Positions 51,343-59,693 are shown, counted from the stretch's first letter. The stretch is 64,000 bases of DNA from Oscillospiraceae bacterium (GCA_017434755.1 JAFRER010000006.1:1-64000), one strand, 5' to 3'. Made by a program: numbers and translations. The notes: generated by a model from the sequence alone, not told the origin.

Positions 51343-52698
51343 TTATCTCTTCAGGCGCGGGTCGAGCGCATCGCGCAGGCCGTCGCCGACGAGGTTGAGC
51401 GTGAGCACAACGATCGTGAGGATGATACCGGGGAAGATAAGACGGTAGGGGTAGATCGAAAGAGTCTCTATCGCATCGGAACAGAGGGAGCCGAGGCTCG
51501 CCATCGGGGCGGAGACGCCCAGACCGAGGAAGGACAGAAAGCTCTCGAGGAAGATCGCGCTGGGGATCTGCAGGCAGGTGGTGATGACCAGCTGGCCGAC
51601 GCAGTTGGGCAGCAGATGGCGGCGGATGATCCGGCCGTTGTTCGCGCCGAGGGCGGTGGCCGCGGTGACGTATTCCTGCTGCTTGAGCATGAGCACCTGG
51701 CCGCGGACGATACGGGCCATGGTCACCCAGAACAGCAGCGCAAAGGTAATGAAGATGCTGACGATGCCGGAGCCGAGGTCGCCCATGGCTTTGGCAAAGG
51801 CCGAGGTGCCGGAATCGAACCAGGCCTGCAGCGGATCCTTGAGGACCACCTGCAGCAGAAGGACGATAAGCACTTCTGGGATGGAATATATGAGCTCCAC
51901 GATACGCATCATCACGAAGTCCACCGCTCCGCCGGCAAGGCCGGAAACGGCGCCGTAGATCGAGCCGATGATCAGGACGATCAGGGCGGCAACAATGCCG
52001 ATGATGATGGAAACGCGGGTGCCGTACATGGTGCGTGCCATAAGGTCACGGCCGGCGGAGTCGGTGCCGAACACGTGCGGGAATACTCTGGTGACGAGCT
52101 TAATCTCGGCCGCTTCCTCGGCGGGAGTATCGGTGAATTCGATGGGAGTGGATTTTTTCCACGTTCCGTCCTTGATATCGCTCTCCTTGACGATGACGAG
52201 GGGATCTTCCGCGTCGAGGTCGAGGACGATGACGCTCTTCTCAAGCGCCTTGGTGAGCGTGAAGGCATAGGTCGTGCCTTTGTAGTTTATGTAGTAATCG
52301 CCCTTCGAGAGCGCCGTGATGCTTCCGGGACGGAGCGCCGTGGCGAAGAACGCGTCACAGTTTCCGGTGATGGAGGCGATCTTCTCCTCGCCCTTGGAGA
52401 ATTCCATCGGAGCGAGCTTCTGAGAGGCGCGGTACTGATCGCCGTAGCCGTAGGGGATAAGCAGCGGGCCGACGAAAGCGAAGAGCAGGCAGAGTATGAA
52501 GATCCCGAGAGCCACCATGGAGACGGTGTTCGCGCGGAAACGCCTCCACGCGTCGCGCCAGTAGGAGACGCTCTTGTGCTTCTCCACCATGGCCTCCTTC
52601 TCATTTTCCGCGGCGGGAGCGAAGTCCTCATCGGTGAGAGGGGGGATCTTGTCGGGATCTACCTGGAAGGGGCTGATCTTTGCAAATTTCGCGTCCAT
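51343..52698 (-). CDS. oppC: Oligopeptide ABC transporter permease OppC with a large extracytoplasmic insertion
   Basis: A 451-residue permease, about 150 residues longer than usual. The OppC N-terminal helix (about 59-80) and core permease (about 208-451, FGTDSAGRDLMARTMYG onward, with the EAA loop ATALGANNGRIIRRHLLPN) are normal. Between them lie about 105 extra residues (about 100-205; SITGNCDAFFATALRPG, YYINYKGTTYAFTLTKALE) that should be outside the membrane. This could be a small docking domain for OppA. The gene starts 2 nt from oppB. Confidence 0.9.
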   Translation of the reverse strand: MDAKFAKISPFQVDPDKIPPLTDEDFAPAAENEKEAMVEKHKSVSYWRDAWRRFRANTVSMVALGIFILCLLFAFVGPLLIPYGYGDQYRASQKLAPMEFSKGEEKIASITGNCDAFFATALRPGSITALSKGDYYINYKGTTYAFTLTKALEKSVIVLDLDAEDPLVIVKESDIKDGTWKKSTPIEFTDTPAEEAAEIKLVTRVFPHVFGTDSAGRDLMARTMYGTRVSIIIGIVAALIVLIIGSIYGAVSGLAGGAVDFVMMRIVELIYSIPEVLIVLLLQVVLKDPLQAWFDSGTSAFAKAMGDLGSGIVSIFITFALLFWVTMARIVRGQVLMLKQQEYVTAATALGANNGRIIRRHLLPNCVGQLVITTCLQIPSAIFLESFLSFLGLGVSAPMASLGSLCSDAIETLSIYPYRLIFPGIILTIVVLTLNLVGDGLRDALDPRLKR

Positions 52699-52700
52699 GA

Positions 52701-53642
52701 TCAGTCCTCCTTCCCCGTAAGGGTGATGCGCGGGTCGACGATCTTATAGGCGATGTCCACCACAAGGTTCATGAAGATGACCAGCGCGGAGAGGACGACC
52801 GTGGTCGCCATGATAACGGGATAGTCGCGGGTCAGAACGCTTTGGATATAGTATCTGCCCAGGCCCGGGATCGAGAAGGTGGATTCGATGACGAAGCTGC
52901 CGGTGATGATGCCGGCCAGAACGGGTCCGAGGTAGGTGATAACAGGGATCAGCGAATTGCGCAAGGCATGCTTGAGGATGAGGGAGCGGGTCTTCACGCC
53001 CTTGGCCCTCGCCGTGCGGATATAGTCCTGGTTGATCGCATCGAGCATGCTCGTGCGCGTGAGCTTGGCGATATAGCAGGTATAGTAGAACGAAAGGGCA
53101 ACCACCGGCATGATGTAGCTCTTGAAGCTTGTGAGGGAGCTGCTCAGTGTCGGCAGCCACTTGAGCTTCACCGCAAAGGATACGAGCAGCAGCGTGGCCA
53201 GCACGAAGGTCGGTATGGCGACGCCCACCGTGGTGAGTACCCGCAGGAAGCCGTCGATCCACTTGCCGCGGTTATAGGCGGCGATACAGCCGAGGGGGAT
53301 GCCGATAATGATGGCGAGCAGCAGCGCGTATACGCCGAGCTTGATGGAAAGGCGGAACTTACCCTGATGGAAGATGATCTTCGACACGGCCGTGCCCTCC
53401 TGCATCTTCAGCGAGGTGCCCAGATCCCCCTTGAGATAATTCTTTATATAATTGAAAAGCTGGACATACAGAGGTTTGTCCAGTCCGTACTTGGCATTGG
53501 CCCTGGCGATCTGCTCCGGGGTGGATTTCTCCGTTAGGAACGGACTGCCCGGAACGGCGTTCATAAGAAGAAACGTTATGCACATGATCACCAGCAGCGT
53601 CAGTATCGCCACCGCTATTCTCTTTATGATATATCCGGCCAT
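52701..53642 (-). CDS. oppB: Oligopeptide ABC transporter permease OppB
   Basis: A 313-residue permease with about six helices. It begins MAGYIIKRIAVAILTLLVIM and carries the BPD_transp_1 EAA loop (IRTARAKGVKTRSLILKHAL). It forms the peptide channel with OppC. First gene of oppBCDFA, with a strong promoter 84 nt upstream (53726-53754). Confidence 0.95.
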   Translation of the reverse strand: MAGYIIKRIAVAILTLLVIMCITFLLMNAVPGSPFLTEKSTPEQIARANAKYGLDKPLYVQLFNYIKNYLKGDLGTSLKMQEGTAVSKIIFHQGKFRLSIKLGVYALLLAIIIGIPLGCIAAYNRGKWIDGFLRVLTTVGVAIPTFVLATLLLVSFAVKLKWLPTLSSSLTSFKSYIMPVVALSFYYTCYIAKLTRTSMLDAINQDYIRTARAKGVKTRSLILKHALRNSLIPVITYLGPVLAGIITGSFVIESTFSIPGLGRYYIQSVLTRDYPVIMATTVVLSALVIFMNLVVDIAYKIVDPRITLTGKED

Positions 53643-53725
53643 CCCGATCCCCCAGACATGATTTGCACTGAAATGAAAAAATGTGCTGATTTAGCGTGCT
53701 AAAACGCTATTTTATAGACTTTGAT

Positions 53726-53754
53726 ATTTTATCCGTACTTTATTATAAAGTCAA
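53726..53754 (-). promoter_or_regulatory. Promoter of the opp operon
   Basis: On the minus strand TTGACT (53754-53749), 17 nt, TAAAAT (53731-53726). A small hairpin, TAGCGT...ACGCTA, follows in the leader. Confidence 0.7.
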
Positions 53755-53853
53755 CAAAATAGACACTGCACCGGGGTAAAGTCGGATGATGGCACAGTTT
53801 TTACGAAAAAACACGGTTCATTTTGTGCAGAATGACAAAAAAGTATGATAAAA

Positions 53854-53878
53854 CCCGGCAGACGGAATGCCTGCCGGG
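53854..53878 (-). terminator. Terminator of the membrane-protein gene
   Basis: CCCGGCAG pairs with CTGCCGGG; on the minus strand TTTTATC follows. Confidence 0.65.
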
Positions 53879-53910
53879 AAATAGATGCAGTATTTACGTC
53901 AGAAATCTTC

Positions 53911-54429
53911 TTACACCGTTTCCTTCAGCCAGCGCCCTGCGAAGAGGACGGCGGCGATTTCAAGGAGGTTAGCCAGGATGGTCTTCCAATAAAGTGCGAA
54001 GCCGCTGAAATACTGATAGCTGATCCATGCGATCAGAGCACCGAGGAACATCAGCGCGGCGGGGACGAACCGGAGCTTTGAAACGACCGGGTGTCCCATG
54101 CACGAGAGGAAAGCGACGGCGGCCAGTGCAAGGCACGCGAGGAAGTTCAGCAGGATCTGCGTATCAAATATACGGAAGATGTTGATGAGGTACATCAGCG
54201 CATAGACCGCGGCTGCGATGAGAAAAGCGTTTTTGTTTTCCAGGAAGAGAACGACCGCGAGGGCTGCGAACACGAGCCAGCCGACAACGTCCATGAAAAC
54301 GACTCTGCCTAACAGGGCGGACTTGGCGAACCAGATGTCCTCAAAGAAAGAGATCAGCGCAAGTGCAATGAAGCAGAGCGAAGCGATCAGCGCGAAAAGG
54401 AATTCCTTGCGGTTGATGGATTTATTCAT
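53911..54429 (-). CDS. Five- to six-helix membrane protein of unknown function
   Basis: A 172-residue hydrophobic protein, MNKSINRKEFLFALIASLCF at the start, with about five transmembrane helices separated by very short loops and a basic C-terminus (AGRWLKETV). CAGGAGGC precedes the ATG. No family recognised. It stands alone between the opp operon and the amino-acid ABC operon. Confidence 0.7.
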   Translation of the reverse strand: MNKSINRKEFLFALIASLCFIALALISFFEDIWFAKSALLGRVVFMDVVGWLVFAALAVVLFLENKNAFLIAAAVYALMYLINIFRIFDTQILLNFLACLALAAVAFLSCMGHPVVSKLRFVPAALMFLGALIAWISYQYFSGFALYWKTILANLLEIAAVLFAGRWLKETV

Positions 54430-54524
54430 AAGTTGCCTCCTGATGATGCGGGATCAAACATTTCGTAGGGTTACATAACTTTGTTATTATAGCAGATTGC
54501 GGGAGCAAAGTCCATACGCATGAA

Positions 54525-54556
54525 AAGACCGCGCTCCCGATCGGAAGTGCGGGCTT
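54525..54556 (-). terminator. Terminator of the amino-acid ABC operon
   Basis: An imperfect stem, CCGCACTTCCGA with TCGGGAGCGCGG, is followed on the minus strand by TCTTTTC. Confidence 0.6.
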
Positions 54557-54564
54557 TCTTTTCT

Positions 54565-55359
54565 TTATGACAGAAGGACCTCGTCGGTCTCCTCCTGCCT
54601 GCCTGCCACCTCGGCGAACTTGTCGAGAAGGTCCTGCTTGGTCAGCTGTTTCTTCTCCTCGCCGGAGATGTCGAGAATGATGTTGCCCTCGTTCATCATG
54701 ATCAGGCGGTTGCCGTGGCGGATGGCGTCCTTCATGTTGTGCGTGATCATGAGGGTGGTGAGCCTGTTTTCACTGACGAGCTTGTCTGAAAGCTCCAGCA
54801 CCTTGGCGGCGGTGGTCGGGTCAAGGGCGGCGGTGTGCTCGTCCAGAAGGAGCAGCTTGGGCTTCTTCAGCGTGGCCATCAGCAGTGTGATCGCCTGACG
54901 CTGGCCGCCAGAGAGCATGCCGACCTTCACCTTGAGCCGGTCCTCGAGGCCGAGACCGAGCTCCTTGAGCTTCACATAGTAGAACTCGCGCTCGTCGCTT
55001 GTGATCTCCCAGCGGAGCCCGCGGCGCTGCCCTCTGCGCATGGCGAGGGCGAGGTTCTCCTCGAGCTGCATATCGGGAGCGGTGCCCATCATGGGATCCT
55101 GAAAGACTCTGCCGATGTTCTTTGCCCGCTTATGCTCGGGCAGGCGGGTGATGTTCTCCCCGTCGAGGAGGATCTTCCCGCTGTCGAGCGGCCAGACGCC
55201 CGCAATGGCGTTGAGCAGGGTGCTCTTCCCGGCGCCGTTGCCGCCTATGACGGTGACGAAGTCATCGTTCTCAAGGCGGAGGCTCAGATCGGTGAGCGCG
55301 TGTTTCTCGTTGATGGTGCCGGCGTTGAAGGTCTTGGAGACATTGAGGATATCCAGCAT
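54565..55359 (-). CDS. ABC transporter ATPase, TrpZ/YcjV-like amino-acid importer
   Basis: A 264-residue ABC ATPase: Walker A IGGNGAGKSTLLNAI, signature LSGGQRQAITLLMAT, Walker B LLLLDEHTAALDPTT, switch His in MITHNMKDA. The use of DEHTAALD rather than DEPT is typical of the ATPases paired with ABC_sub_bind lipoproteins. It is the third gene of the operon, 3 nt from the permease. The Tyr leader peptide upstream of the operon (57531-57587) suggests tyrosine transport. Confidence 0.88.
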   Translation of the reverse strand: MLDILNVSKTFNAGTINEKHALTDLSLRLENDDFVTVIGGNGAGKSTLLNAIAGVWPLDSGKILLDGENITRLPEHKRAKNIGRVFQDPMMGTAPDMQLEENLALAMRRGQRRGLRWEITSDEREFYYVKLKELGLGLEDRLKVKVGMLSGGQRQAITLLMATLKKPKLLLLDEHTAALDPTTAAKVLELSDKLVSENRLTTLMITHNMKDAIRHGNRLIMMNEGNIILDISGEEKKQLTKQDLLDKFAEVAGRQEETDEVLLS

Positions 55360-55362
55360 GCC

Positions 55363-56304
55363 TCAGCCCCCCTTTCCGCCGCTGCGGGCGAAGGAGCTGC
55401 GTGCCTTCTCCTGCAGGTAGGGCACCGCGAGGAAGATCGCCACGATGATGGCGGTGAAGAGCTTGAGGTCGTTCGCGTCAAGCTTGAGCCAGAGGATCAC
55501 GGTCATCACGAAATAGTAGAGGATGCCGCCGATGATGATGAACGCGAGCCGTATGGCATAGTTGCTGTTCTTTTTGAACAGAGCGCCGTGGAGCACCTCA
55601 CCGATGACAATGGCGGCAAGGCCGATGACGATGGCGCCGCGGCCCATGTTTACGTCCGCCGTGCCCTGGAACTGCGTCATCAGCGCGCCGGAGAAGGCAA
55701 CCAGCCCGTTCGAAAAGGCGAGACCGAGCATCTTCATGTTGTTGATATTGATACCCTGGGCGCTGCTCATGTTCGGGTTGCAGCCCGTGGCGCGCATGGC
55801 GCTGCCCTGCTCGGTGCCGAAATACCAGTACAGTGCGAACAGGACCAGGATCGCCAGCACCCCGCCGGCGAGGATCGCCATCGGGATGTAGCGGGACGAA
55901 ACGAGAAAGCCTTTCCCGTTTTCGAAGAACATGCCGTAATTTTTGAGGTTCGCGGTCTGGTTGGATTTCATGCCCATGATGCGCAGGTTGATCGAATAGA
56001 GCGAAAACTGCGTCAGGATCCCCGCAAGGATGGCGGGGATGCCGAGCTTTGTGTGCAGCAGGCCGGTGATGAATCCTGCCGCGAGACCCGCTGCTACAGC
56101 CACGAGCACGGAGAGCCATGCCGGCCAGCCGGCGATGATGAGCATCACCGAGACCGCACCGCCGAGGGCAAAGGTGCCGTCGACGGTGAGGTCAGCAAGA
56201 TTGAGCACGCGGAAGGTTATATATACGCCTAAGGCCATTATCCCCCAGATCATGCCCTGCGCTACCGCGGCGGGCAGCCTGGAGAGGAGATTCAGTAAAC
56301 TCAT
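55363..56304 (-). CDS. ABC transporter permease, TrpY-like
   Basis: A 313-residue branched-chain-type permease with about eight helices. FRVLNLADLTVDGTFALGGA, near the start, is the family hallmark (L-A-D-L/F-x-V-D-G-x-F). Later MRATGCNPNMSSAQGININN is the loop contacting the ATPase. It forms the channel for the SBP encoded 93 nt upstream. Confidence 0.9.
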   Translation of the reverse strand: MSLLNLLSRLPAAVAQGMIWGIMALGVYITFRVLNLADLTVDGTFALGGAVSVMLIIAGWPAWLSVLVAVAAGLAAGFITGLLHTKLGIPAILAGILTQFSLYSINLRIMGMKSNQTANLKNYGMFFENGKGFLVSSRYIPMAILAGGVLAILVLFALYWYFGTEQGSAMRATGCNPNMSSAQGININNMKMLGLAFSNGLVAFSGALMTQFQGTADVNMGRGAIVIGLAAIVIGEVLHGALFKKNSNYAIRLAFIIIGGILYYFVMTVILWLKLDANDLKLFTAIIVAIFLAVPYLQEKARSSFARSGGKGG

Positions 56305-56397
56305 GTGCGTTGTTCGATCCTATCTGTAATATCCGGAGCATCGGGCAGGCCGGCTGATTTTCCGTACTGCCCGATGCCGGTCATTTTGCGGGGGAGA

Positions 56398-57420
56398 TCA
56401 CTCTTCGATAGCCTCGAAGTCGGAAGGGATATCCACGCCGAACTTGGCGGCGAGCTCGGGGTTGAACATCTTGACGGGGTTCTCGAAGTACTCGATGGGC
56501 ATAGCGGAGATGTCCGCCTCGCCCTTGAGGATCTTCGCAGCCATCCTGCCGGTGGTGAGGCCGAGGTTGTAGTAATCGATGGAGAGGGTCGCGACGCCGC
56601 AGACCTTGCAGACGTTCACTTCGCCGGTGATGATGGGGATACCGGCGGGCTCGGCCACATTGCCGATGGCTTCTGCGCAGGAAGCGGCCACGTTATCGGT
56701 GGGAATGTAGAGCACGTCCGCGGAGGCGCATGCGGTCTGGGTCACGAGGGCAACGTCGTTGGAGTCTGCGAAAGTGAGACGGTCAACGTTCAGGCCTTTG
56801 CCTTCGAGGTATGCCTCAACGACGTCAGCCTGGTAGACGGAATTGGCCTCGGCGGAGCAGTAGAGGATCGCGACGTTCTTCGCTTCGGGGAAGAGGTCGA
56901 TGATCATCTGGGCCTGCTGATCGAGCGGAGCGAGGTCCGAAGTGCCGGAGATATTGCCGCCGACCGTGCCGTTGAAGTCCTTGAGGTCGAGGGCCACACC
57001 GTACTCGGTGATGGAGGTGCCGAGAACGGGGATAGTGTCGGTCGCCGCGGCGGCCGCCTGGAGAGCGGGTGTGGCGTTAGCCATGATAAGGTCCGCCTTG
57101 GAGGCCACGAAGCCGTTGCAGATGGTGGCGCAGGTGGTGATATCGCCGGAGGCGTTCTGGCTGTCGAATTCTACGGCGTCGCCGAGTTCTTCGGTGAGCG
57201 CGTCGATGAATCCCTGGGTCGCACTGTCGAGCGCCGGGTGCTGCACGAGCTGGCAGATGCCGACGACGAACTTCTCAGCCGCCGGAGCGGGCTCGGAAGA
57301 GGAACTGCCGGAGGAGGCGGCAGGCTGGGAATCCGCTGCGGGAGCCGGTGCAGAGGAGCCGCATGCGCACAGGGCGAACACGAGACACGCGGCGAGGAGG
57401 AGAGCAATGATCTTTTTCAT
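56398..57420 (-). CDS. ABC transporter substrate-binding lipoprotein (ABC_sub_bind/TrpX family), probably for tyrosine
   Basis: A 340-residue lipoprotein: MKKIIALLLAACLVFALCAC signal, an Ala/Ser/Pro linker, then FVVGICQLVQHPALDSATQG, the ABC_sub_bind (TrpX) fingerprint, and NATPALQAAAAATDTIPVLG. These binding proteins serve aromatic amino-acid importers, usually named for tryptophan from T-box control. Here the upstream leader codes for tyrosines rather than tryptophan, so Tyr (or Phe/Tyr) is the better guess. AAAGGAC precedes the ATG, with a hairpin CCGGGAAC/GTTCCCGG (57436-57454) just before it. Confidence 0.88.
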   Translation of the reverse strand: MKKIIALLLAACLVFALCACGSSAPAPAADSQPAASSGSSSSEPAPAAEKFVVGICQLVQHPALDSATQGFIDALTEELGDAVEFDSQNASGDITTCATICNGFVASKADLIMANATPALQAAAAATDTIPVLGTSITEYGVALDLKDFNGTVGGNISGTSDLAPLDQQAQMIIDLFPEAKNVAILYCSAEANSVYQADVVEAYLEGKGLNVDRLTFADSNDVALVTQTACASADVLYIPTDNVAASCAEAIGNVAEPAGIPIITGEVNVCKVCGVATLSIDYYNLGLTTGRMAAKILKGEADISAMPIEYFENPVKMFNPELAAKFGVDIPSDFEAIEE

Positions 57421-57435
57421 GATTTGTCCTTTCTT

Positions 57436-57454
57436 CCGGGAACAGGGTTCCCGG
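57436..57454 (-). other. Hairpin before the binding-protein ribosome site
   Basis: CCGGGAAC-CCT-GTTCCCGG lies between the attenuator and the ribosome site. It may protect the mRNA or insulate translation start. Confidence 0.45.
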
Positions 57455-57463
57455 CAATAAAAT

Positions 57464-57492
57464 AAGCAGCCCGCTCTGCTGGCGGACTGCTT
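57464..57492 (-). terminator. Attenuator terminator of the tyrosine ABC operon
   Basis: In the minus-strand RNA AAGCAGUCCGC pairs over 11 positions (one G-U) with GCGGGCUGCUU around CAGCAGA, then AUUUUAUU. The G-U is a C-A mismatch on the other strand, so the structure belongs to this direction. A segment of its 5' arm (CGCCAGCAG, 57484-57476) can alternatively pair with CUGCCGGCG (57530-57522). Confidence 0.8.
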
Positions 57493-57530
57493 TGATCTAC
57501 TTAAAAATCAGCGTGGTCTATCGCCGGCAG

Positions 57531-57587
57531 TTATGAGACTGTCGAAAAATAGCGATAGTAATAATAGGAGAAGCGCCTGGAAGCCAT
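57531..57587 (-). CDS. Tyrosine-rich leader peptide
   Basis: An 18-residue peptide, MASRRFSYYYYRYFSTVS, with GGAAGGAG 8 nt upstream of the ATG. Five of 18 residues are Tyr, four in a row (codons UAU UAU UAC UAU), plus two Phe. Within these codons CUAUCGC (57558-57552) can pair with GCGAUAG (57524-57518). A ribosome stalled for charged tRNA-Tyr would cover the first strand, free the second to form the antiterminator with CGCCAGCAG, and allow read-through into the binding-protein gene. It is thus a ribosome-mediated attenuation leader. Confidence 0.82.
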   Translation of the reverse strand: MASRRFSYYYYRYFSTVS

Positions 57588-57618
57588 ATTCTTTTCTCCT
57601 TCCGGCTGATTGTTTACT

Positions 57619-57646
57619 AATATAGCACTTTGCCGGCAAATAACAA
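57619..57646 (-). promoter_or_regulatory. Promoter of the tyrosine ABC operon
   Basis: On the minus strand TTGTTA (57646-57641), 16 nt, TGC-TATATT with the -10 at 57624-57619. It lies 32 nt before the leader peptide start. Confidence 0.65.
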
Positions 57647-57731
57647 GATGGTAGTTTCCACAAAAGTTCCGAAAGAAAAGGCGCACTTTAGTGGTTAAAA
57701 TCGCTAAAGGAAAGGAGCCGGAAACCGATTC

Positions 57732-57760
57732 TTGCCGTTTTCCCGTGAAAATGCTATAAT
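57732..57760 (+). promoter_or_regulatory. Promoter of the double-glycine/zinc-ribbon gene
   Basis: TTGCCG (57732-57737), 17 nt, TGC-TATAAT with the -10 at 57755-57760. Confidence 0.7.
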
Positions 57761-57856
57761 TTCAGCGGTATTCGTCAATTTGACGGGAGAGATCGTCCCT
57801 TCTCCCGTCCGCCACGTATAAAGAAAAGGAAAAGCAAATTAAAAGGAGATAGTCCG

Positions 57857-58120
57857 ATGGAAGAGAAGAAAACAGTTCTTGAAGAAAAAGAGATCGACGG
57901 CGTCAGCGGCGGATTTGCCGTCGACACGCTGGAGTACAGGAAGGGGAGAGATGACGGGAGCACGCAGACGCTGGAGCTGCGGAAGGCCCCCGAGTGCTGC
58001 CCCCGCTGCGGCTCCAGAAAGCTGGAAAGCGAGATCCTCACCGGCGGCACCCTTCTTGTCTGCAAGGTCTGCGGAGAGAAGATCCTCGTCCGTCCGGCCG
58101 CCGAGGTGGTCCTGCTCTGA
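57857..58120 (+). CDS. Small protein with a double-glycine leader-like N-terminus and a zinc ribbon
   Basis: An 87-residue protein. The start MEEKKTVLEEKEIDGVSGGF fits the double-glycine leader pattern of exported peptides (E-L/I-x-x-V-S-G-G at residues 12-19). The rest contains CCPRCGS (about 48-54) and CKVCG (about 69-73), a four-Cys zinc ribbon. It is either a zinc-ribbon protein whose N-terminus resembles a leader by chance or a leader-guided peptide. No peptidase-ABC exporter is nearby. AAAAGGAG precedes the ATG. Confidence 0.65.
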   Translation: MEEKKTVLEEKEIDGVSGGFAVDTLEYRKGRDDGSTQTLELRKAPECCPRCGSRKLESEILTGGTLLVCKVCGEKILVRPAAEVVLL

Positions 58121-58173
58121 GAAAGAGCGGGCGCTCCGGAGAAGCGGCTGACGGCATTTCCTGTTATGCGCAG

Positions 58174-58206
58174 AAAAGCCCCCCTCGAAAGGGAGGGCTT
58201 TTTTAC
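58174..58206 (+). terminator. Intrinsic terminator
   Basis: AAAAGCCCCCCTC-GAAA-GGGAGGGCTTTTTTAC. Confidence 0.85.
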
Positions 58207-58280
58207 TTTTTATGACGGGAGAGCGCGATCGGAGAGGGTCACCCTGCAGGGCAGCATTGGGTCGTGATCCCGAAAAACTG

Positions 58281-58320
58281 CGGCATAGTCGATGCTTTCG
58301 GCTATGCCGTATATTTTTTT
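58281..58320 (+). terminator. Second, orphan terminator
   Basis: CGGCATAG (58281-58288) pairs with CTATGCCG (58302-58309), then TATATTTTTTTT. No gene ends between the first terminator (58174-58206) and this one, so the 75 nt between may be a short RNA or a leader regulating the downstream gene. Nothing else is seen in the 364-nt gap. Confidence 0.7.
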
Positions 58321-58484
58321 TAAAAAAGTTTGATTTGTATGCTCGAAGCAGACAACCGGTATAAGAAGCTGCGTTACAGTGTACACAGAAAACAGGAGCA
58401 GCGGACGGAAGAAAGCCGCTGCACATACCCGAAGGAAGTACTGGAAGATAACAAAAACAGGATATTTGAAAACGGAGGTACAAA

Positions 58485-59693
58485 ATGGATCAGGCAACAT
58501 TCATAAACGCACAGCAGGAGATGGCTGCAAACAGATCTGCCGATCAGGCGGGATCAAAGAAACAGGGCAAGAGGAACGGAATGGCGGTATGGCTGATCGC
58601 CGGAGCGGTGATCCTGGGTCTGCTGATAGGACTGTATCTTATCCGGACTCTTTCCGAACAGGCAAAGATCCGTCACTACGATCTCGGTACGGATTATCTG
58701 CAGGCGGGCGATTATGAGAAGGCACGGGATGTTTTTTCCGCTCTCGGTGATTATGAGGACGCACAGAAGAAGGCAGCTTATGCGGAAAAAGGCATTACCT
58801 ATCAGGCAGCGAAGAAAAGCATGGAGCTCGGCGCCTACGAGCAGGCGGGAGACAGCTTCCGGACTCTGGGCGGATTCAAGGACTCCGTCGAGCTGGCCGA
58901 GGAATGCGAACACGCACTGGCCTATGAGACAGGAAAGAGCCTGTATGAGAAAGGCGACTATGCAGCCGCGATCGAGGCTCTGGAGGGTGCAGACGGATAC
59001 AGCAATTCGGAAACGCTCCTTCGTGAATGCCGTCTCTCTCTGACGAGCAGTGAGATCGAAAAGGCAATGGCAAGCGGGGATTATGAATATGCACTCAGCT
59101 TGCTCGATACGGAATTCGGTGAAAAGCTTGAAAACCGCGATGCTCTTGCCCTGCAGTGCAGGAACGAGATCAAGTATGCCGAGGCGGATGCGGCGTTCAG
59201 CGACGGACTGTACTATACGGCATCCGATCTGTTCAAGGCGCTGGGCTCCTTCCGCGATGCGGAAGAGCGCGCAGAGAAATGCGTTCTCGATAATCCGAAA
59301 ACAGGCGAAGTGTATCACAACCCGGATTACAGCAGCGTGGGCTGCTCACTCAAAATCGATCCGAACACAGGCAACGGGACCAATACCTACTTCAAGATCT
59401 ACATCGTCAACGGTTCCGAGGAGACCCTCGTATCCAGCGTGTTCATAAAGAGCGGTTCAACCGCCACCGTGAAGCTCCCCGCCGGGACCTATATCCTGAA
59501 GATCGCGACCGGCAAGGGAGAATGGTACGGTGAAAAAGAAATGTTCGGGCCGAACGGCGTGTACCAGCGCCTGAAGAACGGCAGCAGCAGCGACCGCTTC
59601 ACCCTGGAGCGCCGCGGGGACTATGTCCTGACCATGAACGTCTCGACAAACGGCAACGTGGGCTCTCAGAAAGAGAATATGTCCACATTCTGA
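58485..59693 (+). CDS. Membrane-anchored TPR-like protein
   Basis: A 402-residue protein: about 30 cytoplasmic residues, one transmembrane helix (about 34-53, MAVWLIAGAVILGLLIGLYL), then alpha-helical repeats of the pattern 'YLQAGDYEKARDVFSALGDY-DA' (at least five, about 65-270), and a C-terminal beta domain (about 285-402). The repeats are TPR-like ('GDY..A...F..L..Y.DA') and should lie outside the cell. GGAGGT precedes the ATG. It opens a run of co-directional genes. Confidence 0.75.
   Translation: MDQATFINAQQEMAANRSADQAGSKKQGKRNGMAVWLIAGAVILGLLIGLYLIRTLSEQAKIRHYDLGTDYLQAGDYEKARDVFSALGDYEDAQKKAAYAEKGITYQAAKKSMELGAYEQAGDSFRTLGGFKDSVELAEECEHALAYETGKSLYEKGDYAAAIEALEGADGYSNSETLLRECRLSLTSSEIEKAMASGDYEYALSLLDTEFGEKLENRDALALQCRNEIKYAEADAAFSDGLYYTASDLFKALGSFRDAEERAEKCVLDNPKTGEVYHNPDYSSVGCSLKIDPNTGNGTNTYFKIYIVNGSEETLVSSVFIKSGSTATVKLPAGTYILKIATGKGEWYGEKEMFGPNGVYQRLKNGSSSDRFTLERRGDYVLTMNVSTNGNVGSQKENMSTF

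Noticed and set aside
57421..57660. T-box leader for the TrpXYZ-type operon
   Set aside because: The AGGGTGGNACCGCG T-box sequence is absent on the minus strand; the Tyr leader peptide and three alternative hairpins explain the region better.
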